A stretch of DNA of 64,000 nt from Thalassospira alkalitolerans (GTDB taxonomy: Bacteria; Pseudomonadota; Alphaproteobacteria; Rhodospirillales; Thalassospiraceae), in NCBI RefSeq assembly GCF_002115745.1, contig NZ_JFKB01000002.1:124001-188000 (forward strand), read 5' to 3'. The notes beneath the pieces were generated by a model. It ran no database searches, had not been told where the DNA came from, and saw only the letters and a list, made by a program, of their open reading frames with translations. A program made the position numbers and the translations under genes. Shown in pieces: positions 19,721-28,659 of this stretch. Each line of letters begins with the position of its first letter. Position 1 is the first letter of the stretch.

Positions 19721-22699
19721 CTAGCTATCGCTTTTATGTGACAGCCAGGTTTGCAATTCCAAAACCGTTTCCTGCAATACGCTCTTGTAAACGGGCCACA
19801 GGTTCCGCGCTGTATCCCAATCGCCTTCCCGTGCTTCCTGTTCCAGATGTCTACCCATCTTATGTGCCCGGTCGGCGGCTATTTGCGAAGCCGCCCCCTG
19901 TAAGGCATGTACAAGCGTTGCAAATTCCTGTTGGTCTGTCAGGGATTTGTCTATGTCTTCTGTCTTTTCGCTGACCATGTCGGGGAATAGTGACACAAGG
20001 GTACGCATAAGTTGCTTGTCCCCGCCTGCCAATTCCAGGGCCTTTTGCGCGTCCCACAGTGGATCGTCGCTGAAATCCTTGTTTTGTGCTGTTTCGGCGG
20101 CGTTTTGTTGCGGTTGCGGTTCGGCAATGTCCAATGTGCTCATTATTTTCTTAACAAGCGCATCAATTTCAAACGGCTTTCCGACGAAACCATTCATTCC
20201 GGCATCGGTGCATTTTTCACGTTCGCTATCCAGAACGCCTGCGGTAAGGGCCAAAACAGGGATGTTGGCAAAATTCGGATCGGCGCGGATTCTTCGGGTG
20301 GCTTCAATGCCGTCCATCGTGGGCATCTGGATATCCATCAACACGATATCGAATTGTTGCTGTTTCAGGCAAGACAGGGCTTCCAGCCCATTTTCGGCAA
20401 TCGTAACCGTTGCCCCAACAGACTTCAGAAGCTCTTTTGCGACCTGTTGGTTCAGATGGTTGTCTTCTGCGACCAAAATCGAAATGCCTTCAAGCGAAGC
20501 ATTATCAGACTGGGCACGATGCCGTCTGGGATCTGTTTTCAGGTCACTTGTTTCATGTGCCGCAGCCAATATTGCATTTAACATTGACGACGCGGTTACG
20601 GGTTTGGTCAAAACGCGAAGCTCTGTTGTGCCTGCGTCGGCGCCGCGTTGTTCAAGATATTCACGTTGATATGCGGTGACCATAACGACTGCGGGCATTT
20701 GATCTTTGTCGACGATGCTCTCGATTGCCCGGATGGTTTCCAGTCCATCAAGTTCTGGCATTTGCCAATCAATAAACAGAACATCAAACTTTTTGTTCTG
20801 TTCCTTGCGGGTTTTGATTTTGGCGATTGCCTCGGAACCTGACAGGGCGGTTTCAACAAACATGTTCAAACCCTGCGCCATCGACATCAATGCCTTTAAT
20901 GTCGGCTGATGATCATCGACAAGAAGGACGTGGTATTTCTTGAATGTCGCTGACGGTCGCTCAAGGTTACTTCCGTCAACAGTTTCCAGTGGCAGGTCAA
21001 CGGTAAAGGAACTTCCCTGACCCGGTTTACTGTCGACGGAAATCGTTCCTTTCATGCGATCGACCAGCCGCTGTGTGATTGCCAATCCCAATCCGGTGCC
21101 ACCATAACGTCTTACGGTGGTTTCATCGGCCTGTGTAAAGGGATCAAAAATCGTCTCAAGCTTGTCGGACGGAATGCCAATTCCGGTGTCCTGAACCGTG
21201 AACCGGATGGATTTGGGATGGTTGGCCAACTGCCCGTATCCAACCTGAAGCGTCACCGTGCCGGCATGGGTAAACTTGATCGCGTTGCTTGCCAGATTAA
21301 CCAAAACCTGTTGAATGCGCTGGGCATCGCCAAGAATAATTTTGGGTAATGTCGGGTCAACATCAATGATCACCTCAATCGGTTTCTCGCTAAGTGCGAC
21401 CGACATGATAGAGCCGACATTATCGATGATATCGGCAAGTTCATAAGGTTCCTGTTCGACAGATAGCTGATCGGCTTCCATTTTGGAAAAAGTCAGAATT
21501 TCGTCAATAATTCCCAAAAGGAACTTTCCCGACAACCCGATTTGGCGCACATAATCCCTTTGAATATTGCTAAGGTTCGTGCGCTGCAAAAGCTGCGAAA
21601 GCCCGGTAATTGCATTCATCGGGGTGCGAATTTCATGGCTCATATTGGCCAGGAAATCATCCTTGATCCGGGCAAGCTTTTCAGCCTTTGCTTTTTGCTC
21701 GGTCACTTTTTGGTTCAAATCGCGCAGCAATTGGTTTCTTTCCTTTGCCGCGGTAAAGCGCAGGTTGATGAACCATAAAAGTGCCGCGACAAACATCAGC
21801 AAAAGTACCGAGGCAACAGAAGTCCAGATCGAGAAGACGTTCCAATATTCCATTGCCGCCGCATAGGGGCGCGACGAAACAATGATCAAATCGCCACCAA
21901 AGACTCGCTTCGCAGCACCCAGCCGCTTGTCGCCTGTAAACAGATTGCGATAAGTCGATGCGACATATCCGGTCTTGCTTGATGCCAAAGCTTGCAGGAT
22001 TTCGGCATCTGCCAGCGACGTACCGGTTCTTTCGTCCTTGGCAGGTTTTCGGGCGATCAGAAGCATGTCGTGATCAAGCAAAGTAACGTAATCATCGGGC
22101 AGAGACGCCTTTGCGATCCGGTCAATCATCAGCACCGGATCAATGACGCTTGTCGTAACCCCTAACAGAATGCCATAGGCATCTCGAACCGGTCGTGACA
22201 TCGCTATTTGCCATTTGTTATCGACAAGGTTGCGTACCGGCCCTGAAAGATACCGTTGGTTCAATCCGCCCTTCAGGAAATAATCGATATAATCCCTGCC
22301 AGCCAATGTCAGGTCAGGGGCCGGGAAAGCACGTGACGAACCGATAATCTTCCCTGTGTGATCGGTAAAGCCCAGAACCCGCACGATATCCAGGGATTCT
22401 TCGGTTTGTTTCAGCAACAGGTATTTTTCACGGTCGGTATATTTATCTGACGTACCGATGATGGCCAGAGCTGACAAAGCTGTGTCAACGCCAATCATCT
22501 GTTCTTCAACCTGTTGGGAATAGCTACTCAGCATCGCTTCAAGCGATCTTAGTTCGCGTTGTTCGACTTCTTTGAATAGAACCGTATGGACATAATAATT
22601 GAACCCTGCAACCACCAGCAGGAATGTCATAAATGCAAACACGAGCGGGAACAGGCTTTGATTGCCTTTTTTCGACGTTTCCTGCTCGATATCGGTCAT
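19721..22699 (-). CDS. Hybrid sensor histidine kinase (Cache-HisKA-HATPase-REC-REC-HPt)
   Basis: 992-aa inner-membrane phosphorelay kinase. TM1 is at about 17-42, a periplasmic Cache-like sensor at 45-285, and TM2 at 289-312. HisKA has His355 (FLANMSHEIRTPMN), followed by an HATPase with NLASNAIKFTHAG and GTGLGLAITQRLVD. Two receiver domains follow (LFIDWQMPELDG and VLMDIQMPTMDG carry the phospho-Asp). A C-terminal HPt-like domain (~890-985) has HALQGAAS, a variant of HSLKGAA. The start MTDIEQ follows GAGGCCCCT; an ATG 14 codons earlier is possible. No separate response regulator is adjacent, so the output partner is elsewhere. The signal is unknown. Confidence 0.88.
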   Translation of the reverse strand: MTDIEQETSKKGNQSLFPLVFAFMTFLLVVAGFNYYVHTVLFKEVEQRELRSLEAMLSSYSQQVEEQMIGVDTALSALAIIGTSDKYTDREKYLLLKQTEESLDIVRVLGFTDHTGKIIGSSRAFPAPDLTLAGRDYIDYFLKGGLNQRYLSGPVRNLVDNKWQIAMSRPVRDAYGILLGVTTSVIDPVLMIDRIAKASLPDDYVTLLDHDMLLIARKPAKDERTGTSLADAEILQALASSKTGYVASTYRNLFTGDKRLGAAKRVFGGDLIIVSSRPYAAAMEYWNVFSIWTSVASVLLLMFVAALLWFINLRFTAAKERNQLLRDLNQKVTEQKAKAEKLARIKDDFLANMSHEIRTPMNAITGLSQLLQRTNLSNIQRDYVRQIGLSGKFLLGIIDEILTFSKMEADQLSVEQEPYELADIIDNVGSIMSVALSEKPIEVIIDVDPTLPKIILGDAQRIQQVLVNLASNAIKFTHAGTVTLQVGYGQLANHPKSIRFTVQDTGIGIPSDKLETIFDPFTQADETTVRRYGGTGLGLAITQRLVDRMKGTISVDSKPGQGSSFTVDLPLETVDGSNLERPSATFKKYHVLLVDDHQPTLKALMSMAQGLNMFVETALSGSEAIAKIKTRKEQNKKFDVLFIDWQMPELDGLETIRAIESIVDKDQMPAVVMVTAYQREYLEQRGADAGTTELRVLTKPVTASSMLNAILAAAHETSDLKTDPRRHRAQSDNASLEGISILVAEDNHLNQQVAKELLKSVGATVTIAENGLEALSCLKQQQFDIVLMDIQMPTMDGIEATRRIRADPNFANIPVLALTAGVLDSEREKCTDAGMNGFVGKPFEIDALVKKIMSTLDIAEPQPQQNAAETAQNKDFSDDPLWDAQKALELAGGDKQLMRTLVSLFPDMVSEKTEDIDKSLTDQQEFATLVHALQGAASQIAADRAHKMGRHLEQEAREGDWDTARNLWPVYKSVLQETVLELQTWLSHKSDS

Positions 22700-22741
22700 A
22701 GGGGCCTCATCTAAAAGACGATGTTTGCATAAAAAGGTCAT

Positions 22742-23068
22742 GTTTTCACATATGATATCAAATCATCGGAGGATTAACGTATCACATTAAATCGGGAATT
22801 TTTTCAAACCTGTTGCGGCGGATAAATAAAATCCGCGAACGTCCTGTAAAGCGGTTTCAGATTGATGCCCTCCGTCCCGTAAACAAAGCCGGTTCTCCCA
22901 ATTTTGATCGACCGCCTGTAGTAATATTAGAATTGCGATGTAAAGATGCAATCTGTAGGGCAAAAAGCATAATCGAACCAAGTGCCGCCTTTTGGTGTGC
23001 AAAGGTATTCGTGTAATTTCACCCAGCCTCCTAATCTGTTGTTTCCTGCTGTTATCGGAGTTGCCTTA
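22742..23068. other. Divergent intergenic region, no gene seen
   Basis: About 330 bp between the hybrid kinase and the hydroxyacid dehydrogenase. It is A/T-rich near the kinase (palindromic TGATATCA at 22751-22758) and should hold both promoters. Open frames are short and unsupported. Confidence 0.4.
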
Positions 23069-24016
23069 ATGCCTGTTTCTGAAAGCCATATTCTTGTCGT
23101 ATCGCCCATTCGTCCGCGTCACATGGATGAACTGGCAGCGAAATATATTCTGCATCGCTGGGATCAGGCGGCAGACAAGGATGCATTTCTGGCAAACATC
23201 GCGGATAGGATTACCGCCCTTGTCTCGACCGCCGGGGTTGGGGTTCCATCGGATTTGATCGAAAAACTGCCAAATCTTAAGGTCATCACCAGTTTCGGGG
23301 TTGGTTATGACGCGATTGATATTGCGGCCTGCACCGCGCGGGGCATTCGTGTGTCCAATACCCCGGATGTTTTAAATGACGATGTGGCTGACACCGCGAT
23401 CATGTTGTTATTGGCAACCTTGCGGAATTTGGTTGTCGGGGATCAATGGGCGCGCAGCGGCCAATGGTCGGAAAATGGTGCCATGGCGTTAACTACCTCG
23501 GCGCGGGGCAAGAAACTGGGCATTGTTGGCCTGGGCCGGATCGGACAGGCGATTGCATCACGCGCCGTGCCGATGGGGATGGAAATCGGGTATTTCGGGC
23601 GCAACCAAAAACCGGTTGACTATCATTACGACGCTGATTTGATCAAACTTGCCGATTGGGCCGATGTCTTGATGATTTCCTGTCCGGGCGGGGCTGCGAC
23701 CAAGGATATGATCAATGCTGATGTCCTAAAGGCACTTGGTCGACGGGGGTATGTGGTTAATATCGCGCGCGGATCGGTCATTGATGAACCAGCCTTGATT
23801 GCGGCATTGAAGGATGGCGTGATTGCAGGGGCCGGGCTTGACGTATTTCATAACGAACCGCATATGGACCGCGGCTTTGCAAAATGTGCCAATGTTGTGC
23901 TGTATCCCCATCACGCCAGCGGCACTGTCGAAACCCGCGATGCCATGGCCCAGATGGTGGTTGATAATCTGCAAAGCTGGTTTGCCAGTGGCAAATTGAT
24001 TTCATCGGTTAACTGA
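23069..24016 (+). CDS. D-isomer-specific 2-hydroxyacid dehydrogenase (hydroxypyruvate/glyoxylate reductase-like)
   Basis: 315-aa NAD(P)H-dependent dehydrogenase. Seen: ITSFGVGYDAIDI, the nucleotide motif GIVGLGRIGQAI, the catalytic Arg in VNIARGSVIDE, Glu in DVFHNEP and His in YPHHASGT. Length and motifs fit the GyaR/HprA group reducing glyoxylate or hydroxypyruvate. The residue after the cofactor beta-2 strand is YFGRNQK, which suggests NADPH. The start MPVSESH follows CGGAG; a longer in-frame version 29 codons upstream has no ribosome site. Gap of 65 nt to the ModE-type regulator. Confidence 0.88.
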   Translation: MPVSESHILVVSPIRPRHMDELAAKYILHRWDQAADKDAFLANIADRITALVSTAGVGVPSDLIEKLPNLKVITSFGVGYDAIDIAACTARGIRVSNTPDVLNDDVADTAIMLLLATLRNLVVGDQWARSGQWSENGAMALTTSARGKKLGIVGLGRIGQAIASRAVPMGMEIGYFGRNQKPVDYHYDADLIKLADWADVLMISCPGGAATKDMINADVLKALGRRGYVVNIARGSVIDEPALIAALKDGVIAGAGLDVFHNEPHMDRGFAKCANVVLYPHHASGTVETRDAMAQMVVDNLQSWFASGKLISSVN

Positions 24017-24081
24017 ACAGAAGGCTGGTTTGGGTGCGTTTGACGCTGGCGTGTTTTCGCCCCAGCAGCTAGATTATCGTC

Positions 24082-24471
24082 ATGAGCAAAAATGACCTTA
24101 AAATCCGTCTGAAGATCGAGCTGCCTGATGGCGTGCGCCTTGGCTATGGCAAGATCGATCTGCTGCGCGCGGTTAATCGGGAACAGTCGATTTCCGCCGC
24201 CGCACGATCCATGGGCATGTCCTATCGCCGGGCTTGGCTTTTGCTTGAAGAACTCAACAGCAGCTTTACAGCCCCTGTGGTCGAAACCCGCATGGGCGGA
24301 TCGGGGCGTGGCGGGGCCAGCCTGACCAAGATGGGGGCAAAGATTATCGCCCTTTATGAAAATGCCGAGGCCAAGGCCGATGCGGCACTTGGTGATGTGC
24401 TTGGCAAGATCGAGGCTGAATTGGCCACCTCCGCGACCGGGGAAAAAGACAGACCTAAGGACGGGGCCTAA
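24082..24471 (+). CDS. modE: Short ModE-type molybdate regulator (winged helix only)
   Basis: 129-aa protein equal to the N-terminal DNA-binding domain of ModE. It has the LysR-like winged helix RAVNREQSISAAARSMGMSYRRAWLLLEELN and the wing ETRMGGSGRGGASLTKMG. The C-terminal di-Mop molybdate-binding region of E. coli ModE (about 130 more residues) is absent; the tail after ~105 is short and charged. It is convergent with modABC. A ModE-type box upstream of modA is the obvious target. How a protein without Mop domains senses molybdate is not visible from the sequence. Confidence 0.85.
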   Translation: MSKNDLKIRLKIELPDGVRLGYGKIDLLRAVNREQSISAAARSMGMSYRRAWLLLEELNSSFTAPVVETRMGGSGRGGASLTKMGAKIIALYENAEAKADAALGDVLGKIEAELATSATGEKDRPKDGA

Positions 24472-24526
24472 GTTAACGAACGAACAAACAGTTGGTTTGG
24501 CTTTACCAATCTGGAATTTGGCAAGA

Positions 24527-25648
24527 TCACAGACCGTCCTGGCGCATATGTCCGTCGACGGTGACCGATTTGATCACGGCAAAAACATCCTGACCAATCG
24601 CCAGTTTAAGCCGTGCCGCCGACCATGCCGTGATACGGGCGTGCAGGGTCCGGGGGGGGGGCCCGTCACCATCGCCATGTCCCAGTCCTAATGTAATATC
24701 AAGCGTATCGCCGCTATTCCCGGCAATATCCATAATCCGGGTCGGCAGGATATTATTGGCACTGATCCCCGGCGGGGCTGCACGTGCGATCATTACGTCA
24801 CGCGCCCGGATATGCAGGCGCACAAGGCTTCCCGATCTTTTGCCAAGAAACGGCACGACAAAACGTTGTCCTGAACATTCAAGGAAGCTGACAATGCTTT
24901 TGGGGTCACGGCTGACAACTTTGGCCGGAAGAACCGTGCCTGTATCAAACTGTCCGGCAAGCGGGCCAAGATCCGTTCGGCCCAGCATGTCAAATACCGA
25001 CCCGCGGGCAAGGGTTTTGCCGTCTTCCATCACCACCATCTGGTCGGCAAGTCGGGCAACCTCATCAATCGCGTGGCTGACATAAAGGATCGGCAGGTGT
25101 TGCGTATCACGCAAATGTTCAAGATAGGGCAGGATTTCGTTTTTGCGCGCCTGATCCAGCGCCGAAAGTGGCTCATCCAAAAGCAGGATTTCCGGATTGG
25201 CCAGTAAAGCGCGGCCCAGCGATACACGTTGTTTTTCGCCACCAGATAACAGGTTTGGACGGCGCGATAACAGATCGCCAATGCCAAGCATGGCAATCAC
25301 GTCATCGCAGGCGGATCGGGTCAGCGGGCTGTCGCTGCGTTTATGGCCGTAAAACAGGTTGGCTTTTACGCTTAGATGCGGGAACAGGCGTGCATCCTGA
25401 AACACATAGCCGACCCGGCGCTTGCGCGGGGCAAGGTTGATATGGCGTTCGCGGTCAAACACGGCGCGATCATGGATGACGATCCGGCCGTGATCAGGGC
25501 GAAGTAACCCGGCAATCGCATTGATGATGGTTGTCTTGCCACTGCCCGATGGGCCAAACAATGCGGTGATCCCCGGTTCGGCAATATCAAATGCGGCGTG
25601 AAGATCAAGCGCGCCGATCTTGTGGCGAATATCAATGGCGATGCTCAT
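24527..25648 (-). CDS. modC: Molybdate ABC transporter ATPase ModC
   Basis: 373-aa ATPase. Walker A GPSGSGKTT is at residues 32-40, then Q-loop YVFQDARLFPHL, signature LSGGEKQRVSLGRAL, Walker B LLLDEPLSAL and H-loop ILYVSHAIDEV. A C-terminal Mop/TOBE domain starts near 295 and should bind molybdate. It starts by ATGA overlap with modB. A run of ten C (sense strand, at 24652-24661) encodes Pro-Pro-Pro inside the TOBE domain, a slippage-prone tract that could shift the last ~45 codons. Pumps molybdate for Mo-cofactor enzymes. Confidence 0.95.
   Translation of the reverse strand: MSIAIDIRHKIGALDLHAAFDIAEPGITALFGPSGSGKTTIINAIAGLLRPDHGRIVIHDRAVFDRERHINLAPRKRRVGYVFQDARLFPHLSVKANLFYGHKRSDSPLTRSACDDVIAMLGIGDLLSRRPNLLSGGEKQRVSLGRALLANPEILLLDEPLSALDQARKNEILPYLEHLRDTQHLPILYVSHAIDEVARLADQMVVMEDGKTLARGSVFDMLGRTDLGPLAGQFDTGTVLPAKVVSRDPKSIVSFLECSGQRFVVPFLGKRSGSLVRLHIRARDVMIARAAPPGISANNILPTRIMDIAGNSGDTLDITLGLGHGDGDGPPPRTLHARITAWSAARLKLAIGQDVFAVIKSVTVDGHMRQDGL
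24652..24661. repeat. Ten-base homopolymer (G10, C10 in modC sense)
   Basis: Uninterrupted run of ten G on the plus strand, read as CCC CCC CCC C on the modC strand. It is the longest G/C homopolymer I noticed in the window. It could be a slippage site or, less interestingly, a place where sequencing may miscount; the present count keeps modC in frame. Confidence 0.85.
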
Positions 25649-26337
25649 GCCCGTGCCCTCCGACGGATATGGCGCATGGCAAATTCAGACAGAATAAGCC
25701 CGATCAGGGCAAGCCCGATGGAAAGGGCTGCAAGTCGTGCCGCCGCCAATTCGCCGCCCGGTGTCTGGATCGCGGTATAGATCGCAAGTGGCAGGGTGCG
25801 GGTTTGGCCGGGAACGTTGGAAACGAATGTGATGATTGCGCCAAATTCGCCAAGACTGGCGGCAAAGGCGGTAATCGCCCCGGCGATGATACCGGGCAAT
25901 GCAAGTGGCAGGGTTAAACTAAAGAACCGGCCGATTGGCCCGGCCCCCAATGTTTCCGCAGCATCATAAAGACCGGGATCGATATTTTCCAGCGCCAGCC
26001 GGATCGCACGCACCTGAAACGGGAAACTGACGATGGCGGCGGCCAAAGCCGCCCCTGTCCAACTGAAAATCAGACGGATATCAAAGGTTTCCATCAGCCA
26101 CGCACCAAGCGGGGCGCGTGTGCCAAAACTGATCAACAACAAATACCCCATCACAACCGGCGGCAGGATCAGCGGAAGATGCACCAGCGCATCAACCAAA
26201 ATCCTGCCGGGAAATCGTGTTTGCGCCAAAAGCGCACCGGCCAGAATGGCAAAGGGCAGGGCGCAGACCACCGCCACGCTTGAAATGCGCAGGCTCAGCA
26301 GAAGGGCTTCGATCTCGGCGGGGGTCAGGGTGATCAT
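25645..26337 (-). CDS. modB: Molybdate ABC transporter permease ModB
   Basis: 230-aa inner-membrane permease with five to six hydrophobic segments. It has the characteristic EAAETLGAGPIGRFF-like coupling block (DAAETLGAGPIGRFFSLTLP) and ITAFAASLGEFGAIITF, as in ModB. It starts 5 nt after the modA stop and overlaps modC by 4 nt. It forms the channel of the molybdate importer. Confidence 0.94.
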   Translation of the reverse strand: MITLTPAEIEALLLSLRISSVAVVCALPFAILAGALLAQTRFPGRILVDALVHLPLILPPVVMGYLLLISFGTRAPLGAWLMETFDIRLIFSWTGAALAAAIVSFPFQVRAIRLALENIDPGLYDAAETLGAGPIGRFFSLTLPLALPGIIAGAITAFAASLGEFGAIITFVSNVPGQTRTLPLAIYTAIQTPGGELAAARLAALSIGLALIGLILSEFAMRHIRRRARA

Positions 26338-26342
26338 ATTTG

Positions 26343-27131
26343 TTATTGTGTCTTTGGACTGGTTTCCGGGCGATTGAACCCATATTCGGCAAAAATCGCG
26401 CCCGCGTCATCCCCCAAAAGCCATGATAGCAATTTTACCGATGCCGGTTTGCTGCGATCTTGCGGGATTGCCATCGGATAGGTGATCGGCGGGTGGCTGT
26501 TTTCGGGGAATGTTGCGATGATTTTGACATTTTGGGCAATGGCAGCATCGGTGGCATAAACAATGCCCAGTGGTGCTTCACCGCGTTCGACAAGTGCCAA
26601 TGCGGCGCGCACATTATCCGCACGTGCCAAGCGGGGTTCGACTTTGGCCCACTGTCCAAGGCTTTCCAGCGCCTGTTTGGCATAAATACCGGCGGGAACA
26701 TGATCGGGGTCGCCAACGGCAATGCGGTCCTGATCACCGATCAAAGACGTTAGATCCGTCTTGTCGGCAAGGTCGATATTGGCAAGGTCGCTGTCGGCAG
26801 GGGCAATCAGGACAAGGCCGTTCGCTAAAAGGTCATAACGGCTGTTGGTTGTAATCAGGCCCTGATCGGCCAGCCATGTCATCCATTTCTGATTGGCTGA
26901 AATATAAAGATCAGCGGGCGCACCAGCTGCGATCTGACGTGCAAGTGTTGATGAACTGGCAAATGAAAGCAAAAGGGTATCCCCCGTTGCCGTGGCATAG
27001 GTCTGGGCGATTTTTGTCATCGCATCGGTCAGGCTGGCGGCGGCAAAAACGGTGATGTCTTCGGCGCGCGCGGCGGTGGTCGCGAGAAGAAACGCGATGG
27101 AAACAAGACCGGCTCGGATCATAGGGCGCAT
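26343..27131 (-). CDS. modA: Molybdate-binding periplasmic protein ModA
   Basis: 262-aa substrate-binding protein. The signal peptide should be cut after ARA (residue 23). The mature start DITVFAAASLTDAM is the ModA family signature; the anion-site Ser/Thr blocks (AAASL, FASSSTLARQI) and the VRAALALVERGEAPLGIVYATDA region are present. CAGGTTTCCC lies before the ATG; a second Met at codon 4 is possible. First gene of modABC, with a ModE-type operator 44-71 bp upstream of the start. Molybdate supply is relevant to nitrate reductase in a denitrifier. Confidence 0.95.
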   Translation of the reverse strand: MRPMIRAGLVSIAFLLATTAARAEDITVFAAASLTDAMTKIAQTYATATGDTLLLSFASSSTLARQIAAGAPADLYISANQKWMTWLADQGLITTNSRYDLLANGLVLIAPADSDLANIDLADKTDLTSLIGDQDRIAVGDPDHVPAGIYAKQALESLGQWAKVEPRLARADNVRAALALVERGEAPLGIVYATDAAIAQNVKIIATFPENSHPPITYPMAIPQDRSKPASVKLLSWLLGDDAGAIFAEYGFNRPETSPKTQ

Positions 27132-27174
27132 GGGAAACCTGCTTTTGGTTGCGGGGTGGGCGGGGTGATGAATT

Positions 27175-27202
27175 CCCGCTATATTTCACGGAATATAGCG
27201 GG
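27175..27202. promoter_or_regulatory. ModE box upstream of modA
   Basis: Perfect inverted repeat: CCCGCTATATT, 6-nt spacer TCACGG, AATATAGCGGG. The inner part matches the known ModE half-site pattern CGnTATAT with a 6-7 bp spacer. It lies 44-71 bp upstream of the modA ATG, a position suited to repression when molybdate is plentiful. The likely ligand is the short ModE at 24082. Confidence 0.88.
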
Positions 27203-27312
27203 TGGTCAAGCAATGCCCGGCAAAAGGCAAGGGATCAGGGGATGAGGCGGGAACCCGGATGGAATTTCCGCGGTTTTTCATGGCCTGTATCGGGGCAGGG
27301 ACGCAAAAGCAA

Positions 27313-27335
27313 AAGGACCGGCTTTACCGGTCCTT
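27313..27335 (-). terminator. Terminator for the 171-aa membrane protein gene
   Basis: A 9-bp stem (AAGGACCGG / CCGGTCCTT) with a 5-nt loop. On the minus strand it is followed by a T-rich CCTTTTGCTTTTGC tract. Located 45 nt after the stop of the gene at 27380. Confidence 0.8.
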
Positions 27336-27379
27336 GATGAAAATGCTGATTGATGGGTTCTGATCGTATCGTATCTGGC

Positions 27380-27895
27380 CTAGTTGCAGACAGACCGCAG
27401 CGGATCGTCGTCTGCCATGGCAAACCATTCTTCGATTGTGACCGGGAACCCGTTGTCATCAAGTTTGGTTTGGGCGGTGATATAGCCGCGCTGTCCGGCA
27501 TTACAATCGACCAGATGGTTCAGGGCCAGTGTTTCGATCCCTTTTTTCAAAAGCAATGTCGTGACGCGTTTTTGGCCCGGATTGTTCGGGTTGGGGATGA
27601 TTTTGTCGCGGTCGATTGCGGTAAAGCGATCAACCGGGGCTGAAATCAGCGTCCAGGGGGCAAAGACACTTTCATCGGCAAAGGTCTGAACGATGTTGAT
27701 GCTGTCGGGCAAGCGTGCCGCATAGCGGTCAAACCAGCTGTATTCGTCCCAGATCATGTAAACGAACATGCCGATTGCTGCGACAAAGGGGATGACATAT
27801 TTCGGGACCTTGCGCCCCAAAAGGCGAAACAGCAGCATCACCACACCGGCACAGGCAAAACCGATGACGACGGTCGTGAAAATAAACACATACAT
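27380..27895 (-). CDS. Conserved-looking small membrane protein, function unknown
   Basis: 171-aa protein. Two hydrophobic segments at the N terminus (about 2-24, VFIFTTVVIGFACAGVVMLLF, and 33-48, YVIPFVAAIGMFVYMIW) are separated by a basic loop. A ~120-residue soluble domain follows that should face the periplasm if the ends are cytoplasmic. It holds Cys residues in LVDCNAGQRGY and at the C-terminal RSVCN, which could form a disulfide. A ribosome site AGGAAA and a terminator support a real gene. I do not recognise the family. It lies 72 nt downstream of the DnaQ-like gene and may be in the same transcript. Confidence 0.7.
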   Translation of the reverse strand: MYVFIFTTVVIGFACAGVVMLLFRLLGRKVPKYVIPFVAAIGMFVYMIWDEYSWFDRYAARLPDSINIVQTFADESVFAPWTLISAPVDRFTAIDRDKIIPNPNNPGQKRVTTLLLKKGIETLALNHLVDCNAGQRGYITAQTKLDDNGFPVTIEEWFAMADDDPLRSVCN

Positions 27896-27967
27896 CCGGC
27901 GCGAATTTCCTGACTTATTATTTTGAATTTATCGGTTTGGCCGAAAATCCGTTTTCCTGATAACGGC

Positions 27968-28657
27968 TTAGCGCAGCACGCGACGAAGCTCAAGTTCGCC
28001 TTTCGGATCACGTTTGGCAATTTGGGCCAGAAACAATCCCGATGCTGCAATCGCATCCGAAAGCGCGTTATGCACCCGATAGGGCGGCAGGTTATGGATA
28101 TGACGCTGCGATTCCAGTTTTAAGGCACCGGGTTTTATCGGTTGTCCCTGTCGGTACAGATCGCGAAGGGCCAGCACCAGCGTATCCACGGTCGGGATAT
28201 GCAGTGGCGCGCCGAAATAGCGTTTGCAGGCTTGCCCTAGAAAACCAAGTTCAATCGGGGCATGATGGGCAATTAACACCCGGCCCGCCAGAATGGGCAG
28301 GATATGGGCCAGTGCAATTTCGATATCGGGTGCCTTTTCAACGTCGCTGTCAAAGATGCGATGAACGATCACCGAACTTTCGCTAAGCTCCTTTTGCGGG
28401 CGAACCAAAAGATGTTCGCAACTTGAAAAATCGACTTCCAGCTGACGAATGATGACAAACCCGATGGATACAATTTCGTCCTTTTTGGGATCAAGGCCGG
28501 TGGTTTCCAGATCAAGGGCAACGAATTCGATATTACGGATCAGCGTATCGGGATGTGTCGCCGGGATATCGTAATAGGCACGTAACGGCCCGGTTGCCCG
28601 GCGTTGAACCCATTGGCGGTAAAAGTCACTGTCGGTGATTTTCTGAAGCAGGCCCAT
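27968..28657 (-). CDS. DnaQ-like 3'-5' exonuclease (DEDDh)
   Basis: 229-aa exonuclease of the DNA polymerase III epsilon type. Exo I is FVALDLETTGLD, Exo II IAHHAPIELGFL, and Exo III HNALSDAIA (DEDDh His and Asp). The ~40-residue N-terminal leader before Exo I (MGLLQKITDSDFYRQW...) is not part of the catalytic fold. There is no polymerase-binding tail of true DnaQ. The gene starts 2 nt after the stop of the DUF294 gene, so they are translated together. This exonuclease with DUF294 next to a Na+/acetate-type symporter is a recurring arrangement in proteobacteria; its substrate there is not established. Confidence 0.85.
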   Translation of the reverse strand: MGLLQKITDSDFYRQWVQRRATGPLRAYYDIPATHPDTLIRNIEFVALDLETTGLDPKKDEIVSIGFVIIRQLEVDFSSCEHLLVRPQKELSESSVIVHRIFDSDVEKAPDIEIALAHILPILAGRVLIAHHAPIELGFLGQACKRYFGAPLHIPTVDTLVLALRDLYRQGQPIKPGALKLESQRHIHNLPPYRVHNALSDAIAASGLFLAQIAKRDPKGELELRRVLR

Positions 28658-28659
28658 GG

